DNA of 64,000 nt from Pseudomonas sp. SCA2728.1_7 (GTDB lineage: Bacteria; Pseudomonadota; Gammaproteobacteria; Pseudomonadales; Pseudomonadaceae): assembly GCF_018138145.1 (NCBI RefSeq), contig NZ_CP073104.1, positions 1,860,001 to 1,924,000 of the forward strand. Reading direction: 5' to 3'. The notes below the pieces were generated by a model that worked only from the letters and a program-made list of their open reading frames with translations, ran no database searches and was not told the DNA's origin. Positions 10,262-18,936 of the stretch are shown piece after piece (the stretch's first letter is position 1; each line of letters starts with the position of its first letter). Made by a program: the position numbers and the translations under genes.

Positions 10262-10996
10262 TCAGGCCGTGGCGACCATGGCGTGGCGGCGGTGATGAAC
10301 GTCGAGCTGATCCTTGATCACCTTGAGCACTTTTGCCTCGTGCTCATGAATGAAAAAGTGCCCGCCGGCGAGCATGTCCACCGAGAAGCTGCCCGAGGTT
10401 TCCTTGCTCCAGCCAATCAATTGCTCGGTAGTGGCGCGGTCAGCCTTGCCGCCGAGCACATGCACCGGGCAATTGAGCAACGGTCGCTGGAGCGGCTCGA
10501 ATTTGCCGCACAGCAGGAAATCGGCGCGCAGGATCGGCAGGGTCAGGCTCATCAACTCGTCATTGGCCAGCACTTCTTCGCTGGTGCCATTGAGCGTGCG
10601 CAGTTGCTCGATCAGCTCGGCATCGGTCTTGGCGATGGCAAATCCGCGATCGTAGTCGGCACGCTGGGTCGGCGCTGCGGTGCCGGAAGCGAACAGTGCC
10701 ACTGGCTCCGCGCAACCCAGCGCACGCAGCGCATGGGCAATCTCACACGCCAGCAAGGCTCCCAGGCTATGGCCGAACAACGCATAAGGCGTCTTCAGCG
10801 TGGGTTGCAACTCCTTGGCCAATTGCATCGCCAAGGCGCGCATGTCGGTCTGCAGCGGCTCGTCAAATCGCGCCCCACGCCCTGGCAATTCAACCGGTTT
10901 GAGTTGCAGCCACTGCGGCAACTTCGGCCGCCAGCGGCTATAGACCATCGCACTGGCACCTGAATAAGGCAGGCACAGCAGAGTCAGCTGGGTCAC
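10262..10996 (-). CDS. Type II thioesterase, PvdG/GrsT-like
   Basis: Alpha/beta-hydrolase of 244 residues that would remove misprimed or stalled acyl groups from the carrier domains of the adjacent synthetase. Visible motifs are an N-terminal LPYSGASAM oxyanion region, the nucleophile elbow GHSLGAL, an Asp-containing segment (GGKADRATT) and the terminal catalytic His in GGHFFIHEH. A GTG start at 10996 is chosen because GAGGGA lies six bases upstream and the product matches the family length (about 250); an upstream ATG at 11050 is possible but would overlap the promoter elements. It lies directly upstream of the synthetase on the same strand, separated by a REP pair. PvdG is the pyoverdine member of this family in P. 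aeruginosa, where it precedes pvdL; the PvdG identity here is inferred. Confidence 0.88.
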   Translation of the reverse strand: MTQLTLLCLPYSGASAMVYSRWRPKLPQWLQLKPVELPGRGARFDEPLQTDMRALAMQLAKELQPTLKTPYALFGHSLGALLACEIAHALRALGCAEPVALFASGTAAPTQRADYDRGFAIAKTDAELIEQLRTLNGTSEEVLANDELMSLTLPILRADFLLCGKFEPLQRPLLNCPVHVLGGKADRATTEQLIGWSKETSGSFSVDMLAGGHFFIHEHEAKVLKVIKDQLDVHHRRHAMVATA

Positions 10997-11032
10997 CACA
11001 CGTCCCTCAAAAGAATTCGTCTGTAGAGAGAA

Positions 11033-11056
11033 ACGGATCGCCGCCCACACAAATTA
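11033..11056 (-). promoter_or_regulatory. PvdS-type iron-starvation box for the thioesterase
   Basis: Minus strand TAATT, 16 bases, then CGT, about 37 bases upstream of the GTG at 10996. One base differs from the TAAAT-N16-CGT consensus. It lies back to back with the perfect box for the divergent gene. Confidence 0.6.
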
Positions 11057-11068
11057 GTCGCCGCGCGC

Positions 11069-11092
11069 TAAATCCCCTCTACAGGCCCTCGT
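11069..11092 (+). promoter_or_regulatory. Perfect PvdS iron-starvation box
   Basis: TAAAT at 11069-11073, exactly 16 bases, then CGT at 11090-11092: a full match to the PvdS sigma-factor consensus, and preceded by GC and followed by CCC as in many pvd promoters. It lies 38 bases upstream of the GTG start at 11130, tying that gene to the pyoverdine regulon. Confidence 0.78.
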
Positions 11093-11129
11093 TAACTGTT
11101 CAGACCAAAACCAATAACGAGGATTCACC

Positions 11130-12266
11130 GTGGACTTGCAGAGCATTCTGGGCAAGCTGTTCGCCAACGCCGGTGCCGTCGGCATCGAAGGTGTTTTCCA
11201 ATTCGTCTTTGGCCCGCAACAGGCCTACTGGTCCGAGGTCAAGGCCAGCAGCCGCACCGAGGCCGGGCGCCACGCCAGTCCGGACGTGACCATTGAAGTC
11301 GCGGAACAGGATTTCCTCGGCATCATGGCTGGCATGGCCAACGTCGAGGAACTGTTCGCCAGCGGTCGCCTGAAAATCGGCGGCAACATGGGTTTGGCGA
11401 CGCTGTTGCCACAGATCATTGACCACGCACGCAACGGTGGCGGCGCCGTGGCGGAAAAGGTCGATATGAACAAACGCTACCCGACGCCGCCACGCTTCAG
11501 CGAAAAGCTCACCGCCAGCCTGCCGACCCAGCTCAACGTCGAACACCGTGCCCGCGATGAACTGTCGGTGACTGAATTCAGAAGCCGTTATCTGCCCCAC
11601 GGCGTGCCCGTGGTGATCAGCAATGCGCTGCACGACTGGCCGCTGTTCAAGCTCAGCCGCGAAGAATCGCTGGTGCATTTCGCCGAACTGCAAGGCATCA
11701 CCCGCCACGGTGATTACGTGAAGAAAACCTTCTCCACCGAACGGGATTTCCGCTCGACGTCGATGGCCGACTTCATCGCCTCGCTCGACAGCCCGGCCGT
11801 CAAAGGTGCGGACGGTGAACCGCCCGCCTACATGGGCAACAACATTTTGCCGGCCGCATTGATGCAGCAGATCAAATACCCGGCTTACTTCGATGCCTCG
11901 CTGTTTATCCCGCCGCGGATCTGGATCGGCCCCAAGGGCACGCTGACGCCGCTGCACCGTGATGACACCGATAACCTGTTCGCGCAGGTCTGGGGGCAGA
12001 AGACATTCACCCTCGCCGCACCGCATCACCGTGAAGCGCTGGGCACCTGGTCAACGGCGCCGGAAGGCGGACTGGACGGTTGCGACTTCAACCCGGATGC
12101 GCCGGATTACCAGCGTTTCCCCAAGGCGCGAGACGTGACGTTCCTGCGGGTGACGCTGGAGGCTGGGGACTTGCTGTTTTTGCCGGAGGGCTGGTTCCAT
12201 CAGGTGGAATCGGTGTCGACGTCGTTGTCGGTGAACTTCTGGGTGAACTCGGGACGCGGGTGGTAA
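11130..12266 (+). CDS. SCP2 domain fused to JmjC/cupin-8 Fe(II)/2-oxoglutarate oxygenase-like domain
   Basis: A 378-residue protein. Residues about 20-97 resemble an SCP2 lipid/sterol-carrier fold (GVFQFVFG...FLGIMAGMANVEELFASGRLKIGG). Residues about 130-378 look like a JmjC/cupin-8 domain with a complete metal triad: H276 and D278 in LTPLHRDDTDN, and H357 in PEGWFHQVES. The N- and C-terminal halves are joined by a short linker. Start GTG at 11130 follows AACGAGGA at good spacing. A perfect PvdS box lies upstream and a synthetase thioesterase lies on the opposite strand, so a role in pyoverdine synthesis is likely, for example hydroxylation of a residue (pyoverdines often contain beta-hydroxy-Asp or hydroxy-His). 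Known siderophore beta-hydroxylases are TauD/SyrP-like, not this family, so the substrate is unknown. The fold assignment is by motif; the role is inferred. Confidence 0.75.
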   Translation: MDLQSILGKLFANAGAVGIEGVFQFVFGPQQAYWSEVKASSRTEAGRHASPDVTIEVAEQDFLGIMAGMANVEELFASGRLKIGGNMGLATLLPQIIDHARNGGGAVAEKVDMNKRYPTPPRFSEKLTASLPTQLNVEHRARDELSVTEFRSRYLPHGVPVVISNALHDWPLFKLSREESLVHFAELQGITRHGDYVKKTFSTERDFRSTSMADFIASLDSPAVKGADGEPPAYMGNNILPAALMQQIKYPAYFDASLFIPPRIWIGPKGTLTPLHRDDTDNLFAQVWGQKTFTLAAPHHREALGTWSTAPEGGLDGCDFNPDAPDYQRFPKARDVTFLRVTLEAGDLLFLPEGWFHQVESVSTSLSVNFWVNSGRGW

Positions 12267-12279
12267 CACTGCAAATCCT

Positions 12280-12368
12280 GTGGGAGCGAGCCTGCTCGCG
12301 AAGGCTATTTCACATTCAATATGAGTGTTGAATGACAGACCGCTTTCGCGAGCAGGCTCGCTCCCACA
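12280..12368. repeat. Paired REP palindromes
   Basis: Two inverted copies of the GGGAGCGAGCCTGCTCGCGA palindrome fill the gap between the convergent oxygenase-like and MFS genes and probably act as the bidirectional transcript end. Confidence 0.85.
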
Positions 12369-12377
12369 ATAACAATC

Positions 12378-13550
12378 TCATTTCAGATGGCGGTAACTCT
12401 GTATCGCCGAACCCAGCACCACCGCCCCGGCCACGATTGCCAGCCAGAACCCGCTGCGCGCGCCGAAGGCATCGACCAACGCACCAGAGCCCGCCGCACC
12501 GATCGCCACGCCGATGCTCAATCCCGTTACCAGCCAGGTCAGGCCTTCCGTCAGTTTGGCCGGCGGCACGATGCGCTCGATCAACGCCATCGCCACAATC
12601 AGCGTCGGCGAGAAGAACAGCCCGGCGACGAACACGGCCACCGACAAGCCGAAAATATTGCTCGCCAGCAGTAGCGGCAGTGTCGTCACCGCTGTCGCCA
12701 CTCCACCGTACAAAAACAGTTGCGGCAATGGCAACTTCGAGCGCATCGCACCGAAAGCGATACCGGACAGAAATGAGCCGATACCGTACACCGACAACAC
12801 AATGCTTGCCGCCGCGGGCTGACCCTGTTGCTGGGCGAACGCAACGCTGACGACATCGATGACACCGACGATGACGCCCATGGCCGTCATCAACAGCAGT
12901 AGCAGTTGCATGTCCGTGGAACGAATGATCGAGCCTTGATGGTGTTCCTCATGCGGATGCACCGTTGGCTCGGTGCTGCGCTGGGCAACAAATGCTGTAA
13001 CGCCGACTGCCAGCATCAACAGCCCCGCCAACGGCCCGGCTTCGGGAAACAGCGTCACGCACAGCCCGACCGACAGCGGCGCTCCGACGATAAAGCAGAC
13101 TTCATCGAGCACCGACTCCAGCGCATAAGCAGTCTGTAGTTGCGGCTGGCCACGATAGATTTCCGTCCAGCGCGCCCGCACCATCGCCGACATGCTCGGC
13201 ATGCACCCGGCCAGCGCAGCGAACACAAACAGCGTCCAGGCTGGCGCCTGCAAGCGGGTGCAGAGCAGCAACATCAACAGCGCCCCGCCGCCGATCAACG
13301 CCGATGCCGGGAGAATTTTTCGCTGGCCATAGCGGTCAACCAGCCGCGACACCTGTGGCGCGCAAAACGCCGTTGCCAGTGCGAACGTCGCCGCCACCGC
13401 ACCCGCCAACGCATAGCCGCCCTTCAACTGCGAGAGCATGGTGATCACACCGATACCGGTCATGGAGATCGGCATGCGCGCGATCATTCCGGCCAGGACA
13501 AAATTGCGTGCGCCGGGGGCGTTGAATAGTTCGCGGTAGGGGTTTGCCAT
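12378..13550 (-). CDS. MFS transporter, unknown substrate
   Basis: Integral membrane protein of 390 residues with about twelve hydrophobic segments and the MFS loop 2-3 signature region (SRLVDRYGQRKILP). The start at 13550 (MANPYRELFNAPG) is preferred because the upstream in-frame extension runs through REP sequence and has no transporter character, and GAGG lies upstream. A His-rich cytoplasmic loop (PTVHPHEEHHQGS) sits near the middle, between the two six-helix halves. It converges on the iron-regulated gene across a REP pair; no iron box was seen upstream, so a link to siderophore export is not supported by sequence. The substrate could not be judged. Confidence 0.85.
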   Translation of the reverse strand: MANPYRELFNAPGARNFVLAGMIARMPISMTGIGVITMLSQLKGGYALAGAVAATFALATAFCAPQVSRLVDRYGQRKILPASALIGGGALLMLLLCTRLQAPAWTLFVFAALAGCMPSMSAMVRARWTEIYRGQPQLQTAYALESVLDEVCFIVGAPLSVGLCVTLFPEAGPLAGLLMLAVGVTAFVAQRSTEPTVHPHEEHHQGSIIRSTDMQLLLLLMTAMGVIVGVIDVVSVAFAQQQGQPAAASIVLSVYGIGSFLSGIAFGAMRSKLPLPQLFLYGGVATAVTTLPLLLASNIFGLSVAVFVAGLFFSPTLIVAMALIERIVPPAKLTEGLTWLVTGLSIGVAIGAAGSGALVDAFGARSGFWLAIVAGAVVLGSAIQSYRHLK

Positions 13551-13634
13551 GGATTGCAGCCTCATCAAGGGCCGCCAAGTTGCCATAGGGTCGGGTGGCG
13601 TGGAAGCGCGCAATTGTTGGTGGAATGTGAAGGC

Positions 13635-13719
13635 CCCTTCGCGAGCAGGCTCGCTCCCACAGGAGGATTTGTGTACGACGCCGATCCAGTGTGGGAGCGA
13701 GCCTGCTCGCGAAAGCGTC
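13635..13719. repeat. Paired REP palindromes
   Basis: Inverted pair of GCGAGCAGGCTCGCTCCCAC-type palindromes between the divergent MFS and SDR genes. Confidence 0.8.
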
Positions 13720-13810
13720 GGCGAAATCACCACAGCCCTTTCTGCCGAATGAACTCTCACTATTGGCAACCGGTCAGCTATGTAAGCCCTCACTCAAGGC
13801 GCGCCACCGC

Positions 13811-14611
13811 ATGCACATCTCCCTCATCGGACAAACAGCCCTGATCACCGGCGCCAGCTCCGGCATTGGCCACGCGTGCGCCAAAGCTCTGGCCGCATCC
13901 GGCGCGGCAGTGGTCATCAACTACAACCGTCAGGCCGAACCGGCCGAAGCATTGGCCCGGCAGATCATCGCTGACGGTGGGCAGGCCATCGCCATTCGCG
14001 CTGATGTCTCGAAGGAAGACGAGGTTGAGCGGCTGTTCTCGGCGGCCATCGATGCCTTCGGCTCACTGGACATCCTGGTGGCCAACTCGGGTATGCAAAA
14101 AGACGCCGCCGCTGTGGATATGTCGCTGGACGACTGGAACGCGGTGATCGGCGTCAACCTCACCGGGCAGTTCCTCTGCGCCCGCGCCGCCCTGCGAATC
14201 TTCAATCGCCAGGGCGTTCGCCAAGGCGTGTCGCGCGCGGCCGGCAAGATCATCCACATGAGTTCGGTGCATCAGCGCATTCCCTGGGCCGGCCACGTCA
14301 ATTACGCCGCCTCCAAGGGCGGCGTCGACCAGTTGATGCAGACCCTCGCGCAGGAAGTCAGTCACCAACGCATTCGCATCAACGGTATCGCGCCGGGAGC
14401 GATTCGCACGGCGATCAATCAAGACGCCACCGAAGGCGCTGCCGGCGAAAAGCTGCTGGAGCTGATCCCCTACGGGCGTATCGGCGACGCGGAAGACGTC
14501 GCCAACGCCGTGGTCTTTCTCGCCTCCGACGCCTCCGATTACATCGTCGGCACCACCCTGTTTATCGACGGCGGCATGAGCCTCTATCCGGAGTTTCGCG
14601 GCAATGGCTGA
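13811..14611 (+). CDS. SDR-family oxidoreductase, glucose 1-dehydrogenase-like
   Basis: Classical short-chain dehydrogenase of 266 residues. The NAD(P)-binding TGASSGIG motif is at residues about 13-20, the LVANSG structural motif follows strand 4, and the catalytic Ser (HMSSVHQ) and YAASK pair are present. The C-terminal GGMSLYPEF is typical of glucose/ribitol dehydrogenase-like SDRs. Start ATG 13811 places the Rossmann strand at the normal distance from the N-terminus; longer frames run into a REP element. Its stop overlaps the start of the downstream GH15 gene by eight bases, so the two are translationally coupled and probably act on the same sugar or glucan. Substrate and cofactor are not determined. 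Confidence 0.88.
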   Translation: MHISLIGQTALITGASSGIGHACAKALAASGAAVVINYNRQAEPAEALARQIIADGGQAIAIRADVSKEDEVERLFSAAIDAFGSLDILVANSGMQKDAAAVDMSLDDWNAVIGVNLTGQFLCARAALRIFNRQGVRQGVSRAAGKIIHMSSVHQRIPWAGHVNYAASKGGVDQLMQTLAQEVSHQRIRINGIAPGAIRTAINQDATEGAAGEKLLELIPYGRIGDAEDVANAVVFLASDASDYIVGTTLFIDGGMSLYPEFRGNG

Positions 14612-16430
14612 GCATCACCTGGAACGACAAAGCCCGATCGACGCCCACGGCATCATCGGCGATATGCGCAGCGCGGCACTGGTCAACGACCGTGGCAGCG
14701 TGGATTTTTTCTGCTGGCCGGAGTTCGACAGCCCATCGATTTTCTGTGCGTTGCTGGACACCCCCGATGCGGGGATCTTCCAGTTGGCGCCTGACTTGCC
14801 CGACGCGCGCCGCGAGCAGATCTACCTGCCAGACACCAATGTTTTGCAAACCCGTTGGCTGAGCGAGCGGGCGGTGGTGGAAGTCACCGATCTGCTGCCT
14901 ATCGGAGACAGTGACGACACTCTACCGCTACTGATGCGGCGGGTTCGCGTAGTGAGCGGCTCGGCGACTTTCACGATGCGTTGCGCCGTGCGCCACGATT
15001 ACGCCCGAGCCGACACCCGAGCACAGATGGATCAACAAGACGTGACGTTCAGCGCATCTGGCCAACCGACACTGCGCCTGGCTTCGGACCAGTCGATGCA
15101 GATTGACGCGCAAGCGGCGGTGGCGCAATTCACGCTCAAGCAGGATGAAACGGCGGCGTTCATGCTCGGTGCGACCGATGATCCACGATTCGCCGAAGGC
15201 GCCGGACACTTGTGCATGGAGCGCACGCTGAAGTTCTGGCGCGACTGGATCGGTCAGTCGATTTACCGCGGGCGCTGGCGGGAGATGGTCAATCGCTCGG
15301 CCCTTGCGTTGAAACTGCTGACCTCGCGCAAACACGGCGCCATTCTCGCTGCCGCGACCTTCGGCCTGCCGGAAACGCCGGGCGGCGAACGCAACTGGGA
15401 TTATCGCTACACATGGATCCGCGATGCCTCGTTCACGGTGTACGCGTTCATGCGCCTGGGCTTTGTCGGCGAAGCCAACGCCTACATGGGCTGGCTGCGC
15501 GGACGGGTAAGCGATTGCCACGGGCAACCGGTGAAACTGAATATTTTGTACGCCATCGATGGGCAACAGGAATTGCCGGAAACCGAACTTGATCACCTGT
15601 CGGGACACGGCGGCGCGAAACCGGTGCGCATCGGCAACGGCGCGTACGACCAGATCCAGCTCGACATCTTCGGCGAACTGATGGATGCGGTGTATCTGGT
15701 CAACAAATATGGCGACGCGATTTCCCACGAAGGCTGGAAACATGTGCGTGAAGTCGTCGATCAAGTCTGTGAGACGTGGCAGACCAAGGATGTAGGCATT
15801 TGGGAAATGCGCGGTGAACAGCACCACTTTCTGCACTCGCGACTGATGTGCTGGGTAGCGCTGGACCGGGCCATTCGTTTGGCGTCGAAACGTTCGCTGC
15901 CGGCACCGTTTGCGCAATGGGATCAGACCCGGCAAGCGATCTACGCCGATATCTGGGATAACTTCTGGGATGAAAAACGCGGGCACTTCGTCCAGTACAA
16001 GGGCGGTACGGCGTTGGATGGCTCGATGTTGTTGATGCCGCTGGTGCGTTTCGTCAGCGCCAAGGATCCGCGCTGGCTGTCGACCCTCGCGGCCATCGAA
16101 AAGACCCTCGTGCGCGACGGCATGGTTTATCGCTATCGCAACGACGACAGCAATATCGATGGCCTGGCCGGCACCGAAGGCGCCTTCGCGGCGTGCTCGT
16201 TCTGGTACGTCGAATGCCTGGCTCGCGCCGGGCAAGTGGAAAAAGCCCATCTGGAGTTTGAGCAATTGCTGCGTTATGCCAATCCGCTGGGGTTGTATGC
16301 CGAGGAATTCGACAGCCATGGCCGGCATCTGGGCAATACGCCGCAAGCACTGACGCATCTGGCGTTGATCAGCGCGGCGAGTTTTCTCGATCGGCGCTTG
16401 AGCGGGGAAAAGAGTGAGTGGCAGCCGTAA
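14604..16430 (+). CDS. Glycoside hydrolase family 15 protein (glucoamylase/trehalase-like)
   Basis: A 608-residue protein with an N-terminal beta-rich domain (DUF5911/trehalase-like, residues about 1-220) followed by an (alpha/alpha)6 catalytic domain. Visible GH15 signatures are RNWDYRYTWIRDAS near 270, the acid region GIWEMRGE near 395, and the C-terminal LYAEEFD...LGNTPQALTH containing the expected base glutamate. No signal peptide, so it should be cytoplasmic. It overlaps the preceding SDR gene by eight bases. Related bacterial enzymes hydrolyse trehalose or alpha-glucans; which applies here is not clear from sequence alone. Confidence 0.9.
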   Translation: MAEHHLERQSPIDAHGIIGDMRSAALVNDRGSVDFFCWPEFDSPSIFCALLDTPDAGIFQLAPDLPDARREQIYLPDTNVLQTRWLSERAVVEVTDLLPIGDSDDTLPLLMRRVRVVSGSATFTMRCAVRHDYARADTRAQMDQQDVTFSASGQPTLRLASDQSMQIDAQAAVAQFTLKQDETAAFMLGATDDPRFAEGAGHLCMERTLKFWRDWIGQSIYRGRWREMVNRSALALKLLTSRKHGAILAAATFGLPETPGGERNWDYRYTWIRDASFTVYAFMRLGFVGEANAYMGWLRGRVSDCHGQPVKLNILYAIDGQQELPETELDHLSGHGGAKPVRIGNGAYDQIQLDIFGELMDAVYLVNKYGDAISHEGWKHVREVVDQVCETWQTKDVGIWEMRGEQHHFLHSRLMCWVALDRAIRLASKRSLPAPFAQWDQTRQAIYADIWDNFWDEKRGHFVQYKGGTALDGSMLLMPLVRFVSAKDPRWLSTLAAIEKTLVRDGMVYRYRNDDSNIDGLAGTEGAFAACSFWYVECLARAGQVEKAHLEFEQLLRYANPLGLYAEEFDSHGRHLGNTPQALTHLALISAASFLDRRLSGEKSEWQP

Positions 16431-16820
16431 TTTCGCCAGGGTATGTAGGAAATCTGCCGCATCTACGCGCTTCCCGGGGCTAACCCCTACACACAAATAA
16501 ACAGAGTCGCAGTTCCTGTGACGAGTGAGCTTGGTCCCGCCGGGTCGCGAAGCGGCCCCGATTCCTTATCCCAATTGCGCCAAAAACACCGTATTGCCTG
16601 GCTTTGCGGCTACTGCGCAGCCGAGCGGGAGCACACTCCCTCGCCACAGAGGGCGTGTCTGGATGCCTGCATCTATTAAACAAATCCTTGCCAATCCCTT
16701 CCCCGCAAACTGCACTTACACCCTGAAATACCTTGTTGCCAGCCGTTACATCCACCCCTACCATCCACCGCAACGGGCACAGCGGAGCTGTCCAACAAAA
16801 CCCGAATTCAAGGAACCAGA
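16431..16820. other. Intergenic stretch without a gene
   Basis: 390 bases with no convincing frame. It holds a small hairpin (CGGCTACTGCGCAGCCG, about 16607-16623) and remnants resembling REP-type sequence around 16540-16660. No clear terminator with a T-run was seen after the GH15 gene. Confidence 0.5.
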
Positions 16821-17210
16821 ATGTCCCAGCACGTCCAACGCACCATCGACACGCCCCTTCGCAGCGGCCTGACCCGCACCCAACTCTGGGAAGCCGCGGA
16901 CAAAGGCCTGATCAAATGCTGGGAAATCGGCCGTCAGCGCGCCACGCGTTTTCCCGACCTCGCACAAAAATGTCTCGCCGGCGAACTGCCCGTGCTCGGC
17001 TGGAAGGGTGGCGTGAGCCGCAGCCTGAAGAAAAACGAAAAGTATGGCTCACTGAAATATCTGGCGCAGTGGCAGGGCTTGCGCGGTGAGGATCTGGATA
17101 TTGATTTGAGTCAGGAGCGTTCGCTGACCTGTTCGCGGACGAAGATGGCGGTGACATTTACCCCGGATCGGACGAAGTATTTCAATCAGGTGGCGGAAGC
17201 CGAGGCTTAA
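16821..17210 (+). CDS. Unknown protein, 129 residues
   Basis: Start ATG 16821 has AAGGA seven bases upstream. I do not recognise a family. The N-terminus (GLTRTQLWEAADKGLIKCWEIGRQRATRF) reads like a short winged or MerR-type helix segment, and the rest is basic, with WKGGVSRSLKKNEKYG. It ends 12 bases before the BRCT gene, which has its own strong ribosome site, so the two are probably one transcript and possibly one function. The base composition is like the genome, unlike the slightly AT-richer partner. Existence as a gene is supported by start signal and spacing only. Confidence 0.6.
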   Translation: MSQHVQRTIDTPLRSGLTRTQLWEAADKGLIKCWEIGRQRATRFPDLAQKCLAGELPVLGWKGGVSRSLKKNEKYGSLKYLAQWQGLRGEDLDIDLSQERSLTCSRTKMAVTFTPDRTKYFNQVAEAEA

Positions 17211-17222
17211 GGAGAAGCAGCG

Positions 17223-17855
17223 ATGGTCGATTTGCATCAGGAGTTTCAAAACAGTCGTTTCTTTCACGAAGCGCGGATTGACAGGCGTTCGGCAGATGCT
17301 CTGGCAGGTATTGCTGTCGGGCTAGCCGCAGACGGAAAGATTAACCAGCAGGAAGCCGAGTTTCTCAAGACTTGGATCGAAACCCACTTGGTGCACTTGG
17401 AAGATCCGGTCGTAAACATTCTATATAGACGTCTTGCCAACATGCTCAGTGACGGCGTGCTGGATGCCGATGAGTCTGTTGAATTACTGGGAATGCTTCA
17501 TCAATTCGCTGGTTTGCCAGCCGGTGCTGCGACCATGACTTACGCGCCTACTAGCCTTCCTTTCGATAACCCCGCCCCGGAACTTAGTTTGCCTGATCGA
17601 GTGTTCCTGTTTACCGGCGTGATGTCGTATGGACCACGCAAGGAATGTGAATCCTTGATCGTCGAGCGAGGCGGACTGATTGGCGGTTCCGTCAGCAAAA
17701 AGGTTCATTATCTGGTCGTTGGCAATATCGGCAACGAACAATGGTTGCACAGTAGCTATGGAACCAAGATAAAAAAGGCCGTTGAGCTCAGAGATAACGG
17801 CGTACCAATCGCCATTGTTGGCGAAGATCATTGGTTAAAAGTGTTGTTCGGTTAG
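17223..17855 (+). CDS. BRCT-domain protein with TerB-like N-terminal region
   Basis: A 210-residue protein. The C-terminal half (about 125-210) is a BRCT domain of the NAD-ligase/RFC1 class: VFLFTGVMSYGPRKECESLI, then ERGGLIGGSVSKKVHYLVVG and a final DHWLKVLF. Residues about 15-105 are helical, with ADGKINQQEAEFL and LSDGVLDADESVEL, resembling the acidic repeats of TerB-like domains. No ligase or nuclease domain is present. The start has AAGGAG at ideal distance. It follows an unknown small gene by 12 bases and its stop is eight bases from the convergent regulator's stop. A DNA-end or break-binding role is inferred from BRCT alone. Confidence 0.82.
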   Translation: MVDLHQEFQNSRFFHEARIDRRSADALAGIAVGLAADGKINQQEAEFLKTWIETHLVHLEDPVVNILYRRLANMLSDGVLDADESVELLGMLHQFAGLPAGAATMTYAPTSLPFDNPAPELSLPDRVFLFTGVMSYGPRKECESLIVERGGLIGGSVSKKVHYLVVGNIGNEQWLHSSYGTKIKKAVELRDNGVPIAIVGEDHWLKVLFG

Positions 17856-17863
17856 GCATTTCC

Positions 17864-18847
17864 TTAAGGCATTGCTGGATCTGTTAAAGCGCTGACCGAA
17901 AACCGCTCCCGATAAGCCTGCGGCGTCACACCAATCGCCCGCAGAAAACTGCGACGCAACGTCTCCTCACTACCAAACCCGCAATTGGCGGCGATGCGTT
18001 TGACCGGCAATCCGGTGTCGCTTAACAGTCGCCGCGCGGTCTCGACACGGATCAGTTCAATCGCCCGCGCCGGGGTCTGCCCCGTGTCGGCGCGGTAGTG
18101 GCGGACGAAACTGCGTTCACTCATGCCAGCCTGCTCGGCGAGCGTCGGGACGCCCAGGTCGCAGGTGAGGTTTTCGGCGATCCACGCGTGCAGTTCATCA
18201 AAACGATTGCCCTGATTCTGCAACGACAAGGTCACGCTGAATTGCGATTGCCCGCCCGGGCGTTTGAGGAACACCACCAGATGGCGGGCGACATCCAAGG
18301 CGATGTCGCTGCCCAGATCCTCCTCGACCATCGCCAATGCCAGATCGATACCGGCAGTGACTCCTGCCGAGGTCCAGACCGGGCCGTCATTGATGAAAAT
18401 CGGATTGGCTTCGACTTGCAGTTTCGGATGCTGCTGCGCCAGTTGTTCGCAACGGGTCCAGTGGGTAACCACACGACGGCCATCGAGCCAACCACTGGCC
18501 GCCAACAGAAATGCACCCGTGCACACCGAGGCCACACGCCGACATTTAGCGGCGTGCTCGCGTACCCAATCCACCAACAGCACATCTTCGGCGGCAGGAT
18601 AAATCCCCCAGCCACCGGCGATGATCAGCGTGTCGCTGGCCGCGTCCGGCAACGGCTCGGCCAACACTGCCAGCCCGGCGGAGGACATCACCGCCCCGCC
18701 ACCGCTGGCAATCACGCTCGGCGCATAAGGCATCGGCAAGCCGCGCTGGCGGGCGATGTCGTTGGCCGAGGCAAATACCTGCAAGGGCCCGGTGACGTCG
18801 AGAATCTGCATGTTGGCAAACGCGAGTACATGGATGGCTTTGGGCAT
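17864..18847 (-). CDS. GlxA-family AraC-type transcriptional regulator
   Basis: A 327-residue regulator with an N-terminal DJ-1/PfpI-like domain (LAFANMQILDVTGPLQVFA; nucleophile-elbow region SVCTGAFLLAASG) and a C-terminal AraC double helix-turn-helix (about 215-315: LAEQAGMSERSFVRHYR and RIAANCGFGSEETLRRSF). It is divergent from an isonitrile hydratase gene, itself a DJ-1/PfpI protein, across 89 bases, so it most likely controls that gene. Effector unknown. Confidence 0.9.
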   Translation of the reverse strand: MPKAIHVLAFANMQILDVTGPLQVFASANDIARQRGLPMPYAPSVIASGGGAVMSSAGLAVLAEPLPDAASDTLIIAGGWGIYPAAEDVLLVDWVREHAAKCRRVASVCTGAFLLAASGWLDGRRVVTHWTRCEQLAQQHPKLQVEANPIFINDGPVWTSAGVTAGIDLALAMVEEDLGSDIALDVARHLVVFLKRPGGQSQFSVTLSLQNQGNRFDELHAWIAENLTCDLGVPTLAEQAGMSERSFVRHYRADTGQTPARAIELIRVETARRLLSDTGLPVKRIAANCGFGSEETLRRSFLRAIGVTPQAYRERFSVSALTDPAMP

Positions 18848-18936
18848 TTGGCGTAATTCGTGGGGTTATTGGCGTATGCGCCAGAACCTACGCGCCTACA
18901 GTGAAGCCGTCCACCCCTTTTCATGGAGCAAGAACG

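Noticed and set aside
12332..12850. Plus-strand frames opposite the MFS gene
   Set aside because: Antisense to a clear membrane protein, starting inside a REP element.
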